A stretch of 33,595 nucleotides of DNA, from NCBI GenBank assembly GCA_022484565.1, contig JAKVKZ010000035.1, positions 1 to 33,595 on the forward strand. The letters are read 5' to 3'. Below are positions 17,612 through 26,737 of this stretch, piece after piece. This stretch comes from Muribaculaceae bacterium (GTDB taxonomy: Bacteria; Bacteroidota; Bacteroidia; Bacteroidales; Muribaculaceae). Each line of letters begins with the position of its first letter. Position 1 is the first letter of the stretch. The translations under genes and the position numbers were made by a program. Under the pieces are notes generated by a model. That model was not told the origin of the DNA and did no database searches. It saw only the letters and a list, made by a program, of their open reading frames with translations.

Positions 17612-19399
17612 TCACATGCGGTCGGGCACCTCGATGCCAAGAAGACCAGTGGCACGGCGAATAATGTCGCCGATGGTGGCTGAAAGGCGCAGACGGAAGG
17701 CACGGACATTCTCATCAGATTCCTTGAGCATGGAATAATCGTGATAGAACTGATTATATTCCTTTACAAGGTCGTAAACAAAATTGGCGATGAGAGCAGG
17801 GCTGTAAGAACGGCCAGCTTCAGCGACAATTGCAGGGAAATCAGCAAGGCGCTGAACAAGTGATATTTCCTTATCGTTCGGCTCGATTGACGGAGTGAAA
17901 TCCATGTTCACGCCAGCCTCAGCAGCCTTACGCAAGAGCGACTGGATGCGGGCGTAGGTGTACTGGATGAACGGGCCAGTGTTGCCATTGAAATCAATTG
18001 ATTCCTTTGGGTTGAAAGTCATGTTCTTGCGAGGGTCAACCTTGAGGATGAAATATTTGAGCGCGCCCATGCCAACGATGCGGCTGATATTGTCGGCCTC
18101 ATCCTTTGTGCAGCCATCGAGTTTGCCAAGTTCGGCGGAAGTGGCGCGGGCAGTGGAAATCATCTCGTCCATAAGGTCGTCGGCATCAACGACAGTGCCT
18201 TCACGCGACTTCATCTTGCCTTCGGGCAATTCAACCATGCCATAAGAGAAATGCACGAGGTCCTTACCCCACTTGAATCCAAGTTTATCGAGGAGCAAAG
18301 AAAGCACCTGGAAGTGATAATTCTGCTCATTGCCAACGACATAAATCATTTTGTCGATAGGGAAATCCTGAAAACGGAGCTTGGCAGTGCCGATGTCCTG
18401 AGTCATATAGACGGAAGTGCCATCGCTGCGGAGAAGCAACTTCTGGTCGAGGCCATCAGCGGTGAGGTCGGCCCAAACAGAGCCATCGTCCTTGCGGAAG
18501 AAAAGACCGCTATTGAGACCTTCGAGAACCTTTTCCTTACCAACGAGATAGGTGTTGCTCTCATAATATATCTTGTCGAAGTCAACGCCAAGCCGATGAT
18601 AAGTCTCGTCGAAACCAGCGTAAACCCAATCGTTCATCATTTTCCAGATTCGGCGGACTTCAGCATCGCCAGCCTCCCATTTTTCGAGCATGGCGTGAGC
18701 CTCCTTGATGAGCGGAGCTTCCTTAGCTGACTCTTCCTCGCTCATGCCTTTGGCCTGAAGTTCCTTCATTTCAGCCTTGTAATGCTGATCGAAAAGCACA
18801 TAGAAATCACCGATGAGGTGGTCGCCCTTCTTGCCGGCCTTTTCGGGTGTGATGCCATTGCCCCAACGCTGCCAGGCAATCATCGACTTGCAGATGTGCA
18901 CGCCACGATCGTTGACGATATTGGTCTTGACAACTTTGTAGCCATTCGCTTTCATGATGTTGGCGAGGCTGAAACCGAGAAGATTGTTGCGGACATGGCC
19001 AAGATGCAGTGGCTTATTGGTGTTTGGCGAAGAATACTCAATCATCACCAGCGGACTGTCGGCGGAGGCCTTGCGGAAACCGTAATCGGCAGTTTCGGCG
19101 ATATTGGTCAGGACTTTTGCCCAGAAAGAAGGTTCGATGACAATGTTCAGGAAACCTTTTACGGCATTGAAAGCCTTGACGGCATCGCAATTTTTGACGA
19201 GGTACTCCCCTATTTCGGCAGCAACTGCATCGGGAGCCTTGCGGGCAGCCTTGACGAAGGGAAAGACGACGATTGTGAGATTGCCCTCGAACTCGCGTTT
19301 GGTGGTTTGCGGGACAATTTTTTCAGCCGGAAAATCCACACCATAAAGCGCCTTAACGGCATCGGCAGTGGCTTGCGAAAGTATGTTATCGATTGACAT
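17612..19399 (-). CDS. argS: Arginyl-tRNA synthetase
   Basis: ArgS charges tRNA-Arg. The 595-residue product starts MSIDNILSQATADAVKALYG, has the N-terminal tRNA-binding domain, the HIGH-type motif HLGH (132-135, within SSPNTNKPLHLGHVRNNLLG), the KMSKS-equivalent MKSREGTVVD, and a C-terminal DALR-type helical domain ending ATGLLGIEVPDRM, the usual C-terminus. The frame stays open another 79 codons upstream, but that part is translated 189-base repeat and lies upstream of the promoter. The -7 element at 19423-19430 fixes the start at 19399. It is monocistronic on the - strand. Confidence 0.96.
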   Translation of the reverse strand: MSIDNILSQATADAVKALYGVDFPAEKIVPQTTKREFEGNLTIVVFPFVKAARKAPDAVAAEIGEYLVKNCDAVKAFNAVKGFLNIVIEPSFWAKVLTNIAETADYGFRKASADSPLVMIEYSSPNTNKPLHLGHVRNNLLGFSLANIMKANGYKVVKTNIVNDRGVHICKSMIAWQRWGNGITPEKAGKKGDHLIGDFYVLFDQHYKAEMKELQAKGMSEEESAKEAPLIKEAHAMLEKWEAGDAEVRRIWKMMNDWVYAGFDETYHRLGVDFDKIYYESNTYLVGKEKVLEGLNSGLFFRKDDGSVWADLTADGLDQKLLLRSDGTSVYMTQDIGTAKLRFQDFPIDKMIYVVGNEQNYHFQVLSLLLDKLGFKWGKDLVHFSYGMVELPEGKMKSREGTVVDADDLMDEMISTARATSAELGKLDGCTKDEADNISRIVGMGALKYFILKVDPRKNMTFNPKESIDFNGNTGPFIQYTYARIQSLLRKAAEAGVNMDFTPSIEPNDKEISLVQRLADFPAIVAEAGRSYSPALIANFVYDLVKEYNQFYHDYSMLKESDENVRAFRLRLSATIGDIIRRATGLLGIEVPDRM

Positions 19400-19422
19400 A
19401 ATTCTTAATGTTTTATGAGGTG

Positions 19423-19430
19423 CAAAGATA
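19423..19430 (-). promoter_or_regulatory. -7 element of argS
   Basis: On the - strand this reads TATCTTTG, a full match to TAnnTTTG, ending 23 bases before the ATG at 19399. No clear TTTG is present 19-21 bases further upstream. The large repeat element begins at 19487. Confidence 0.6.
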
Positions 19431-19486
19431 GTGATTTTTTTCGTATGTGGGGCTGAAGTTTCGGTTAAGGGAATATAATGGCAAAA

Positions 19487-19967
19487 TGCGTGGGACATTT
19501 TTTGGCTCTTAATGGGCTGATTGATTGGGGATTCGTGTGAGTGTCCCACAAATTTTTTCACTATGTTTTTCGCGATGTTGGGACAAGGGAACGGATGCGC
19601 CAATTGACTGATTATTAGATGATTGATTTTTTTCATATTTTATTGAGTTTGCGGATTTTTGGATTGAATGATGTGGGACGTGGGACAGTTTTTGGCTTGC
19701 AAGTGGCTGATTTACTGATTTGTGGATGAAGTGTCCCAGAAAGTTTTTCACTATATTTTTCGTGATATTGGGACAGTGGGATGAGTGTGGCAATTGATTG
19801 ATTATTAGATGATTGATTTTCGGGGATTCTTTTGATTTTGCTGATTTTTGGATTGAATGATGCTGGACGTGGGACAGTTTTTGGCTTATAAATGGCTGAT
19901 TTACTGATTTGTGGGTGAAGTGTCCCACAAAGTTTTTCACTATAATTTTCGGGAATTTGGGATGGGA
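19487..19967 (-). repeat. Tandem 189-190-base units (2.5 units)
   Basis: The landmark GTGTCCCA(C/G)A falls at 19541, 19731 and 19920, giving periods of 190 and 189 bases. The units are diverged from one another but clearly homologous to 4612-4905 in the opposite orientation, including the recurring TGTCCCAC and CACTAT-rich core. Confidence 0.85.
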
Positions 19968-20306
19968 AAATTGGCCTGCTAAATAGCTGATTATTAGTTA
20001 ATTAATGCTTTTGTGGATTTGTGGGACATTGTGAAGTTGGTGGGACAGTTGGGACAGGATTCCTTTTGATTTTATTTTGCGTGTTTTGCTCATTATTTTC
20101 ATTTGGTGCATTTTTGATGATGCGGGGAATTGGAGGTGTGCTGTTTGTGATTGGTTGGCTTTCATGGATAGTGTTTTCGCGCGAAGATAATACATCGTTA
20201 TATGGCGGGTGCAAGAAAATGGGAAAAAATTAATGGTTAATAGTGAATGGGGCACATTTGATTTTGGGGCTGATGTGGCTGATGGGATTAAAATACGGAG
20301 CATTTT
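19487..20306 (-). repeat. Large repeat element, right (inverted) copy
   Basis: On the - strand this repeats the order of 4254-4905: degenerate palindrome AAAATAC-GGA-GCATTTT (20290-20306), a shortened CCC/GGC tract, the middle part with TTCGCGCGAA, then three tandem units ending in GTCCCACGCA. Its inner end faces the argS start and its outer end faces the ATPase-helicase cassette. It fills most of the 1.1-kb gap between argS and the cassette; no convincing gene lies within it. From 20307 to the cassette promoter only AT-rich DNA and a short GGCTA/TAGCC hairpin (20359-20376) are seen. Confidence 0.85.
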
Positions 20307-20456
20307 TTAGAAAAGCAATCATAATGAAAGTTGGCAAATACAGTAAATTTAGCAGATTGGCTATAATACTTTAGCCATGATATTAATTTACTTTATGTCT
20401 AATCTATCATAAAAGACTAATTTTCGCAATTTCCACTCATCAAAAAGGAAGAATAT

Positions 20457-20477
20457 CAAATTACTTTAGTAAATTTG
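20457..20477 (+). promoter_or_regulatory. Putative operator/promoter of the ATPase-helicase cassette
   Basis: TAAATTTG at 20470-20477 matches the -7 consensus, 27 bases before the ATG at 20505. It is the right half of an imperfect palindrome: CAAATT (20457-20462), ACT-TT-AGT (20463-20470), one extra A, AATTTG (20472-20477). A repressor bound here would cover the -7 element. No good -33 TTTG is seen. Confidence 0.45.
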
Positions 20478-20504
20478 AAGTCATAAAACATAAATCTAAA
20501 TAAA

Positions 20505-23500
20505 ATGTCAGAATCAAAAAGCACAATTCCTGCACCAAAAGCAACAGCAAAAGCATTAGACAAGTTGCTTGATAAGATGTATATCAGCAATGTAAGTAAG
20601 CGTTTAAGAGAGCTTAATCAACCTAATGACATTGATAGGAAAAGATGGATTTGGGAACTTATACAAAATGCAAAAGATACAATTGCAAACGATAAAAACA
20701 GAAATACAATAAAAATCAAAATCAGCATTGATGGTGACTGTGTTAAGTTCCAACACAATGGAAACCCATTTACTGCTGACGCAAGACTTGGCTTGCTATA
20801 CAAATATAGTGAGGATAAGGAAAATGATGAAAGTACAGGTAGATTTGGAACTGGTTTTCTTACGACTCATTGTTTGTCAAAAATAGTTTCGATAGAAAGT
20901 AATATTTATGGAGACAATGATACAATTAATGGTTTTTCTGTCACCATGTATCGAGATGGATTTACTGAGCAAGAATTACTTGATGGTCTTGAAAAAATGC
21001 GAAAATCCGAGTTTTATTATGATAAACCGTTTGAATGGACTACTTACACATATCATGTGAACTCAGATTCTGGACGACTTGCAATACAACTTGGAAAAGA
21101 AAATTTTAAAGATAATATTTCTCAGACTTTCCTGTTCTGTAAAGAATTATCTTCTGTGGAATTAATAGATAATGGAGAGTTAACAACAATTGAAAGGGTC
21201 GAAGAAGGCGTTTTATCTGATGATGTTAGAATTGCCAAGTTCAAAATAAACGTTGATGATAAATCTTCTGTTCGTACATTTATCTATTGTAGCTCTAAAT
21301 CAGAAGATGCCGAGCTTTCAGAAAAATATAAAACGCAAAGGTCTATACGAATTAAAGCTGCATGTGAGATAAATGATAACAATAATATAATAAGTACTGG
21401 ACAAAGCACATCATTATTTTGCGTCTTCCCATTGGTAGGAATTGAGTCACAGATCCAAATGCCAATATTCATTGACAGCCCAGATTTTGAGCCTGACAGT
21501 GAACGGCAAAGTTTAATTCTTAATGGTCTTACGAAAGATGAAGAGAAAGGCACAATAACAGAAGTTGGCATTAATCAGAAAATTCTGGAAAAAGTTCCAG
21601 CAATGTTTGAAATGCTCATTAACTATCTATCTAAAAATGCATTCAATAACTTCTTTAATTTAGCTAATGGGCTAAAATCAACAAAGGATCACGACAAGTT
21701 GGACAAGAAATGGTATTATGATAAAATCATATCCTCACTTAAAGGGATTCTTATTGAAAGTCCTATTGTGCAACCTTATATATCAATGCCTGGTGAAAGT
21801 TTACGCAAGCTGTCTGAATGCATAATAATAAAAGAAAAGTCAAAAGAGGCAGAGAATAAATTGTTTTCAATCTTGTCTTATTTATATCCAGAACAATTAG
21901 TTACCAACAATACAGAATGGTCTCAAATGCTTTGGAAAGACGATTCAATAAAATTATGGGATACGACAGAAGTGTGCAAGGATATTGAATCAAAAGGTTC
22001 AATAGATTCCATTAATATCGTCCCCAACCCTCAAACGAAAGACAACATTGATTTATATACTTGGTATAACAATTTGCTGGAATTCATTCTATCCCAAAAT
22101 GAGCTTCTATTAAAAGATTATTCGCTTTTACCAAATATGAATGGAAAATTTCTTAAAAGGGATGAAAAAGATTTTAAGCAAGGCGAAGGCGTGAGCGATG
22201 GCATACTGAATATGCTGGCAGAAATAGGCGAAGACATGAGGCCATTTTTACTCCATAGGAGAATAACGTCTGTAAAATTAGAGAACGAATTTAATTCCAA
22301 CAGTTATTCCGCTAAAGCAAATTCTTTAGCAAAGGCAATAATAGATGAATCCACAACACAGTCATCAGATATGGAAAAGTTGAATAGGCTCAAGCCTTTA
22401 TTTTCAATTATTATTTCTGATTCAACGAAATATGAGCAGGATTTCATCATAAAACGCAACCGTATTTTCACGATAATAAAAGAACTATTTGAGTTAACAG
22501 ATCTAAATTCTACAGTTGAAAATTCCATGACTAAATATGCATGGGAAGCCACGGACCAATGGCTAATAAATTTATTTATAAAGACATTAGAATCGAAAAA
22601 ATCACTTTCTGCCTTACCTACTGGTTTAAATGCAAAATGGCTAAACGATGCTATATTCAGTTTAGAAATAACGCTTTCCAAGATGAATGAGGCAGCAATT
22701 CTACCCAACCAAAATGGAAATTTTTGTAAATCTAAAGAACTATTCATTGATAATGGAATTCCTGATATTCTAAAGGATGATGTATTTAACAATGTCGGTC
22801 TATACTATAAGGACAGTCTCCTTGATAACAGCATCAATGCAAAAGCAATGGGGATAACTAATTCAAAGAACATATCAGATTTCGCAGACGATTTAGAAGA
22901 AAAGACAGATGGGAAAGACAGCAGGATTTACCAATACAATGTTTATAGCTACGGGTATTACCGTAACTATAGCGATGATTCCATACGACAAGTAGCACGC
23001 TATTTAATACAAATTCTACCAAATTCAGAATCAGACGGAACTCAAGAAACACAGACGGCTCTACGAGATATTGCCAGATTCTTTCTTGGCGAAAGTTGCA
23101 CAAAAAATGACAATGTGATTGAGTTCACAGATAAAAAATTATGGCATAGAATTAATTGGTTTATTTGTTGGGATATTATTGTGCTCTTAAAAAACAACCC
23201 TAATTTGGAACAATTAGTCGAGAAACTTGAGACTGACGAGGAAACGCTTTTAATAAATCTCAATGTACTATATAAATATTTAGAAAAAAGACATTGCAAA
23301 CTCATTGAAGAACAAATATATCCAAATCAAAAGGGAAATATTGTAAAAAGAAAGTATCTGTATAAAGAAAGTGAAAATATAGATAAACAGTTAAAAGATA
23401 TAATTGAGTTAGTATCGGATAAGGATGACGAGAATTATTATAATATTTTGATAGACAATAGATGCTCGGCTACATTATCAGAACAAAAGACATTGACTGA

Positions 23501-24440
23501 TGCATATGTTTATATCGACGGAAAAATAAAAGATTTATACGAAAATCCAAAAAACTGGGAACTAAATTCTTTTAAGAAAGCTGCCAAACTTCTTATAGAA
23601 GATTGGGGAGAAGATCATAAGGATCTGTTTGATGCCAATCATTTTCCAAAGGTGTACCCAATAAAAGACTCCATAAGCATGAATGTGGTTTGGACAATTG
23701 CAGAAAGGCATCAACTTCAAAATTTGAAGAATAATCTTACCACAGAGCAACTATTGGGCCTCGCTGACCATATAGATGATATTAAGGATTTAAGCGCTAA
23801 GAATAAAGAACTTCAAGAAGAGAACGAAAAGTTGAAAGAGCGCATTAAAGCATTAACTGAAGGCAAAGCTGTTGATTTTTCAGAGGCAGGAAACGATAAT
23901 GCATCAAAAAGACAGCAATTTGAAGCTCAGCTTGAGGCGCAGAAGAAGTTAATGGAAGTTCGCCCTGATTGGAAATTTCCAGATAATTATGGCGAATGTG
24001 ATGAAAATGGCAAACCATACAATTTCTCAGCTGTTACTGTCACTGGTGAAACAGGTAAGGAAATATCATTGGTATTGAAGAGTTATAAATCGCATAATGC
24101 TAAATTCAAAATCAATCCAGAAGAATGGGAATGGATAGTAAAAAAAGAAGCCAAATTATTAGTATATACAAAAATACATGAGGAGTTCGATATTGTAGAA
24201 GTCCCTCAAGGTGATTTGGTAATGAATCAATCTAACATTTCTATTTCTTTCAACTCTGAAAATCTCGATAATAAGAAATTCTCTGAAAAAGTTTCTCAAT
24301 TTGCAGAAATTCTTCATTATTTTACAGACTTACACTTTGATTTTAATGGATTCCATATATCCGGTAATGCAAGAAGAGCAATTGATATTCATGCTAAGCA
24401 GTCGGGTATTCAAGGAGAAACTACAGACAACGACATATAA
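20505..24440 (+). CDS. Sacsin/NO VEIN-like GHKL (Hsp90-fold) ATPase, large protein of a two-gene cassette
   Basis: The 1,311-residue protein opens with a GHKL ATPase domain: N-box ELIQNAKD (51-58), the FQHNGNPFT segment (about 82-90) in place of the usual DxGxG box, and STGRFGTGFLTTH (110-122) as the ATP-lid glycine motif. This arrangement is typical of sacsin/NOV-type ATPases rather than histidine kinases. A long middle part (about 300-1080) has no motif I can name. A coiled coil (about 1092-1125, KNKELQEENEKLKERIKAL) precedes a C-terminal domain with AVTVTGETGKEISLVLKSY and FKINPEEWEWIVKKEAKLLVYT, vaguely like DUF3883 (a nuclease-fold domain), without a clear catalytic set. Strongly AT-rich. 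The helicase-PIN gene follows after 2 bases. Antiviral defence is inference. Confidence 0.85.
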   Translation: MSESKSTIPAPKATAKALDKLLDKMYISNVSKRLRELNQPNDIDRKRWIWELIQNAKDTIANDKNRNTIKIKISIDGDCVKFQHNGNPFTADARLGLLYKYSEDKENDESTGRFGTGFLTTHCLSKIVSIESNIYGDNDTINGFSVTMYRDGFTEQELLDGLEKMRKSEFYYDKPFEWTTYTYHVNSDSGRLAIQLGKENFKDNISQTFLFCKELSSVELIDNGELTTIERVEEGVLSDDVRIAKFKINVDDKSSVRTFIYCSSKSEDAELSEKYKTQRSIRIKAACEINDNNNIISTGQSTSLFCVFPLVGIESQIQMPIFIDSPDFEPDSERQSLILNGLTKDEEKGTITEVGINQKILEKVPAMFEMLINYLSKNAFNNFFNLANGLKSTKDHDKLDKKWYYDKIISSLKGILIESPIVQPYISMPGESLRKLSECIIIKEKSKEAENKLFSILSYLYPEQLVTNNTEWSQMLWKDDSIKLWDTTEVCKDIESKGSIDSINIVPNPQTKDNIDLYTWYNNLLEFILSQNELLLKDYSLLPNMNGKFLKRDEKDFKQGEGVSDGILNMLAEIGEDMRPFLLHRRITSVKLENEFNSNSYSAKANSLAKAIIDESTTQSSDMEKLNRLKPLFSIIISDSTKYEQDFIIKRNRIFTIIKELFELTDLNSTVENSMTKYAWEATDQWLINLFIKTLESKKSLSALPTGLNAKWLNDAIFSLEITLSKMNEAAILPNQNGNFCKSKELFIDNGIPDILKDDVFNNVGLYYKDSLLDNSINAKAMGITNSKNISDFADDLEEKTDGKDSRIYQYNVYSYGYYRNYSDDSIRQVARYLIQILPNSESDGTQETQTALRDIARFFLGESCTKNDNVIEFTDKKLWHRINWFICWDIIVLLKNNPNLEQLVEKLETDEETLLINLNVLYKYLEKRHCKLIEEQIYPNQKGNIVKRKYLYKESENIDKQLKDIIELVSDKDDENYYNILIDNRCSATLSEQKTLTDAYVYIDGKIKDLYENPKNWELNSFKKAAKLLIEDWGEDHKDLFDANHFPKVYPIKDSISMNVVWTIAERHQLQNLKNNLTTEQLLGLADHIDDIKDLSAKNKELQEENEKLKERIKALTEGKAVDFSEAGNDNASKRQQFEAQLEAQKKLMEVRPDWKFPDNYGECDENGKPYNFSAVTVTGETGKEISLVLKSYKSHNAKFKINPEEWEWIVKKEAKLLVYTKIHEEFDIVEVPQGDLVMNQSNISISFNSENLDNKKFSEKVSQFAEILHYFTDLHFDFNGFHISGNARRAIDIHAKQSGIQGETTDNDI

Positions 24441-24442
24441 TT

Positions 24443-26683
24443 ATGAGATTTAAAAGAGAAGATTATCAGAATTTCATTGAGACCGAGTATGACACTCAGA
24501 TGAGAGAATATGGTAGCTTAATTACAACAAAAGCAACTATATTAAAAGAGCGTGGCAAAGTATTTGTGGGTAAATTTGTTGCTTTTAAAGATGAATTCGC
24601 TATATTCAAGGTGCGGATTTCTGATAATATGCCTCAAAAGAACTCGTTTTGGACAGCATCATGTTTTATAGGCACAATGGGCAGTTTCAAGAACTGGGGA
24701 GAATGCTCATGGGCAGATTTACGTGAACAATTTCAAAGTGAATACTCTGATGCCTATTGTGCATGGTTATCCAAAGCAGATGACCCTGAATTCTGTTTAG
24801 TTGGCATTAAGAATCTGACAATTACCTTTGCTGATGTTTTAAGAAAACAAAATCCAGTTATCGCTTTTGGTCCCAAAGATCCTCCCCTAAAATATCTTCT
24901 TAATCTGAATGAAATAATTAAGGACACATCCTGTGAGGCAACAAAATCTATTTTGGACTTTGACTCTCCATCGGAAAGTATATGGCATCCAATAAAGGTT
25001 TCATATAAAGAGAATTTAAATATACTTATTAATGAACAGTTGAAAAGCCATGACACCGTAGTGGTTCAAGGGCCTCCCGGCACAGGAAAAACCACAAGAA
25101 TGGCTAAATTGATAGCCCAGCTATTGAATGAGAAGAAAAGTGTATTAGTAACATCTCTAACAAATGAAGCATTAAAAGCGCTTGCTTCTAAAGATGATTT
25201 AAAAGAAATATTAGAAATAGGGAGAATCTCCAAAGCCAATCTTACCATTGATGAAAAGCATGAATTGCCAATGCTTGTTTCTAACGTTGAGAATGTGTGT
25301 AATGCTGCATCTGGATTTCTTTCCTTAGCGACTTTTTATATTTCAAGCGGGTGGGCTAAAAATATAGTTGAAGATATTCCTTTTGATTATATTATCGTGG
25401 ATGAAGCAAGCCAAGCATTATTACCAATGATAGCTGCTTCCAAAAAATTAGGCAAAAAAGTTATTTGGATTGGTGATCAAAAGCAACTTGCACCAATCGT
25501 ACAAACCAATGAAGACATAATTAATAAACGTGGATGGAGTGAAATAATCAAGGGCTTTGATACACTTTGCAATAGTATTAAAATGCCAGAATATATGCTA
25601 TGCGATACATACCGGCTTACACAACGCGGTGCTGATTTCACTGGTATATTCTATAATAATACTCTAAATTCCGTATCTAAGGCACAAGAAATAAAGTCTT
25701 CCATTACTGAGATAAATCCTGCAGGTGGACCTATATTAGTTGATTTAGAACTTAAAATAGGTGACAAAAAGCCTGAAAATGCAATAAACACAATATATGA
25801 TTTAACGGAAAAATTGCTTCAGGATACGCCAAAAGCTAAGATAGCCATTATATCTAAGTTTAAAGAGTCCATAAAAGAGATACAAAAGAAATTCCTTACC
25901 AAACTTAGTACGAAAGAAATTCCAGACAATCTTAAGATTGAAACTGTTGATAGAATTCAGGGAGAAACGGTTGCTTACACGATTTTCTTCATACCGAATG
26001 CTTCTGTTGGCTATTCTTTAGAGAATGAACTGTTTAATGTCGCTACATCCCGAGCGGAATTAAGCACCATATTAGTAGCTGACACAAAAATTCTTAAGAA
26101 TTACATGTCTATAGAAGTCCGTAAATTTCTTCTAAAGCTTAATGAAGGTAAGTTTGCTGCTTTTGAACCTCAAAGAGTCCAAACTATTTCTGCTGGGGAC
26201 ATGAGAGTTACAGTAATAGGCAAAATCAAACTTCAAGAAAGATTTTTAAAAGAAATTGATAAAGGTAAAGAGAACATCTTCGTTATTGACACAAATGTTT
26301 TTATTAATTGCCCAACAATTATATCTAAAGTTGGAAAATATAAAGTGATAATACCAACGACAGTATTGGAGGAACTTGATAGTCTAAAACTGAAACAAAG
26401 TATCAATAAGAAATCGCTCAATGATGCAATAAGAAATATAAACAAAGCTTTCATGAACAACTATTCAAAATTGGAGGCAAGCGATACTTCGCTACTTCCA
26501 ACTGGATTTGATGTCAAAAAAGCAGATTGTTTGATCTTGTCAGTTGCACTGAAATATCAGCAAGAGAATATTCATCCTATACTTCTCACTTCTGATAGAC
26601 TTTTACAGTCAAAAGCTCTCGGTCTTGGAATTACTACAATATCCCTTAACGAATTCCTTGCTGAAAGAAAAATATATTCATAA
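24443..26683 (+). CDS. SF1 (UPF1/DNA2-like) helicase with C-terminal PIN nuclease domain
   Basis: The 746-residue protein has an N-terminal part of about 200 residues that I do not recognise. An SF1 helicase core follows: Walker A GPPGTGKT (210-217), Walker B DEAS (320-323), GDQKQLAPI (344-352), DTYRLTQ (388-394), VDRIQGET (502-509) and ATSRAE (534-539). From about 611 a complete PIN RNase-type domain follows: VIDTNVFI (Asp616), VLEELDSL (Glu643/Glu644), KKADCLIL (Asp695) and LLTSDRLL (Asp718), so all four acidic positions are present. The start is 2 bases after the ATPase stop, so the pair is one operon. A helicase-PIN fusion suggests unwinding coupled to RNA or single-strand cleavage. It does not match any defence system I can name with confidence. 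Confidence 0.88.
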   Translation: MRFKREDYQNFIETEYDTQMREYGSLITTKATILKERGKVFVGKFVAFKDEFAIFKVRISDNMPQKNSFWTASCFIGTMGSFKNWGECSWADLREQFQSEYSDAYCAWLSKADDPEFCLVGIKNLTITFADVLRKQNPVIAFGPKDPPLKYLLNLNEIIKDTSCEATKSILDFDSPSESIWHPIKVSYKENLNILINEQLKSHDTVVVQGPPGTGKTTRMAKLIAQLLNEKKSVLVTSLTNEALKALASKDDLKEILEIGRISKANLTIDEKHELPMLVSNVENVCNAASGFLSLATFYISSGWAKNIVEDIPFDYIIVDEASQALLPMIAASKKLGKKVIWIGDQKQLAPIVQTNEDIINKRGWSEIIKGFDTLCNSIKMPEYMLCDTYRLTQRGADFTGIFYNNTLNSVSKAQEIKSSITEINPAGGPILVDLELKIGDKKPENAINTIYDLTEKLLQDTPKAKIAIISKFKESIKEIQKKFLTKLSTKEIPDNLKIETVDRIQGETVAYTIFFIPNASVGYSLENELFNVATSRAELSTILVADTKILKNYMSIEVRKFLLKLNEGKFAAFEPQRVQTISAGDMRVTVIGKIKLQERFLKEIDKGKENIFVIDTNVFINCPTIISKVGKYKVIIPTTVLEELDSLKLKQSINKKSLNDAIRNINKAFMNNYSKLEASDTSLLPTGFDVKKADCLILSVALKYQQENIHPILLTSDRLLQSKALGLGITTISLNEFLAERKIYS

Positions 26684-26703
26684 ATTGCGCATAGCTATCC
26701 TCC

Positions 26704-26737
26704 AATCTTCATAGAAGGCATGAAGATTCACTTTTTT
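26704..26737 (+). terminator. Rho-independent terminator of the ATPase-helicase cassette
   Basis: AATCTTCAT (26704-26712) and ATGAAGATT (26720-26728) form a perfect 9-bp stem with a 7-base loop, followed by CAC and six T residues. It lies 20 bases after the helicase stop and marks the right edge of the cassette. trpS, on the other strand, ends at 26764. Confidence 0.85.
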
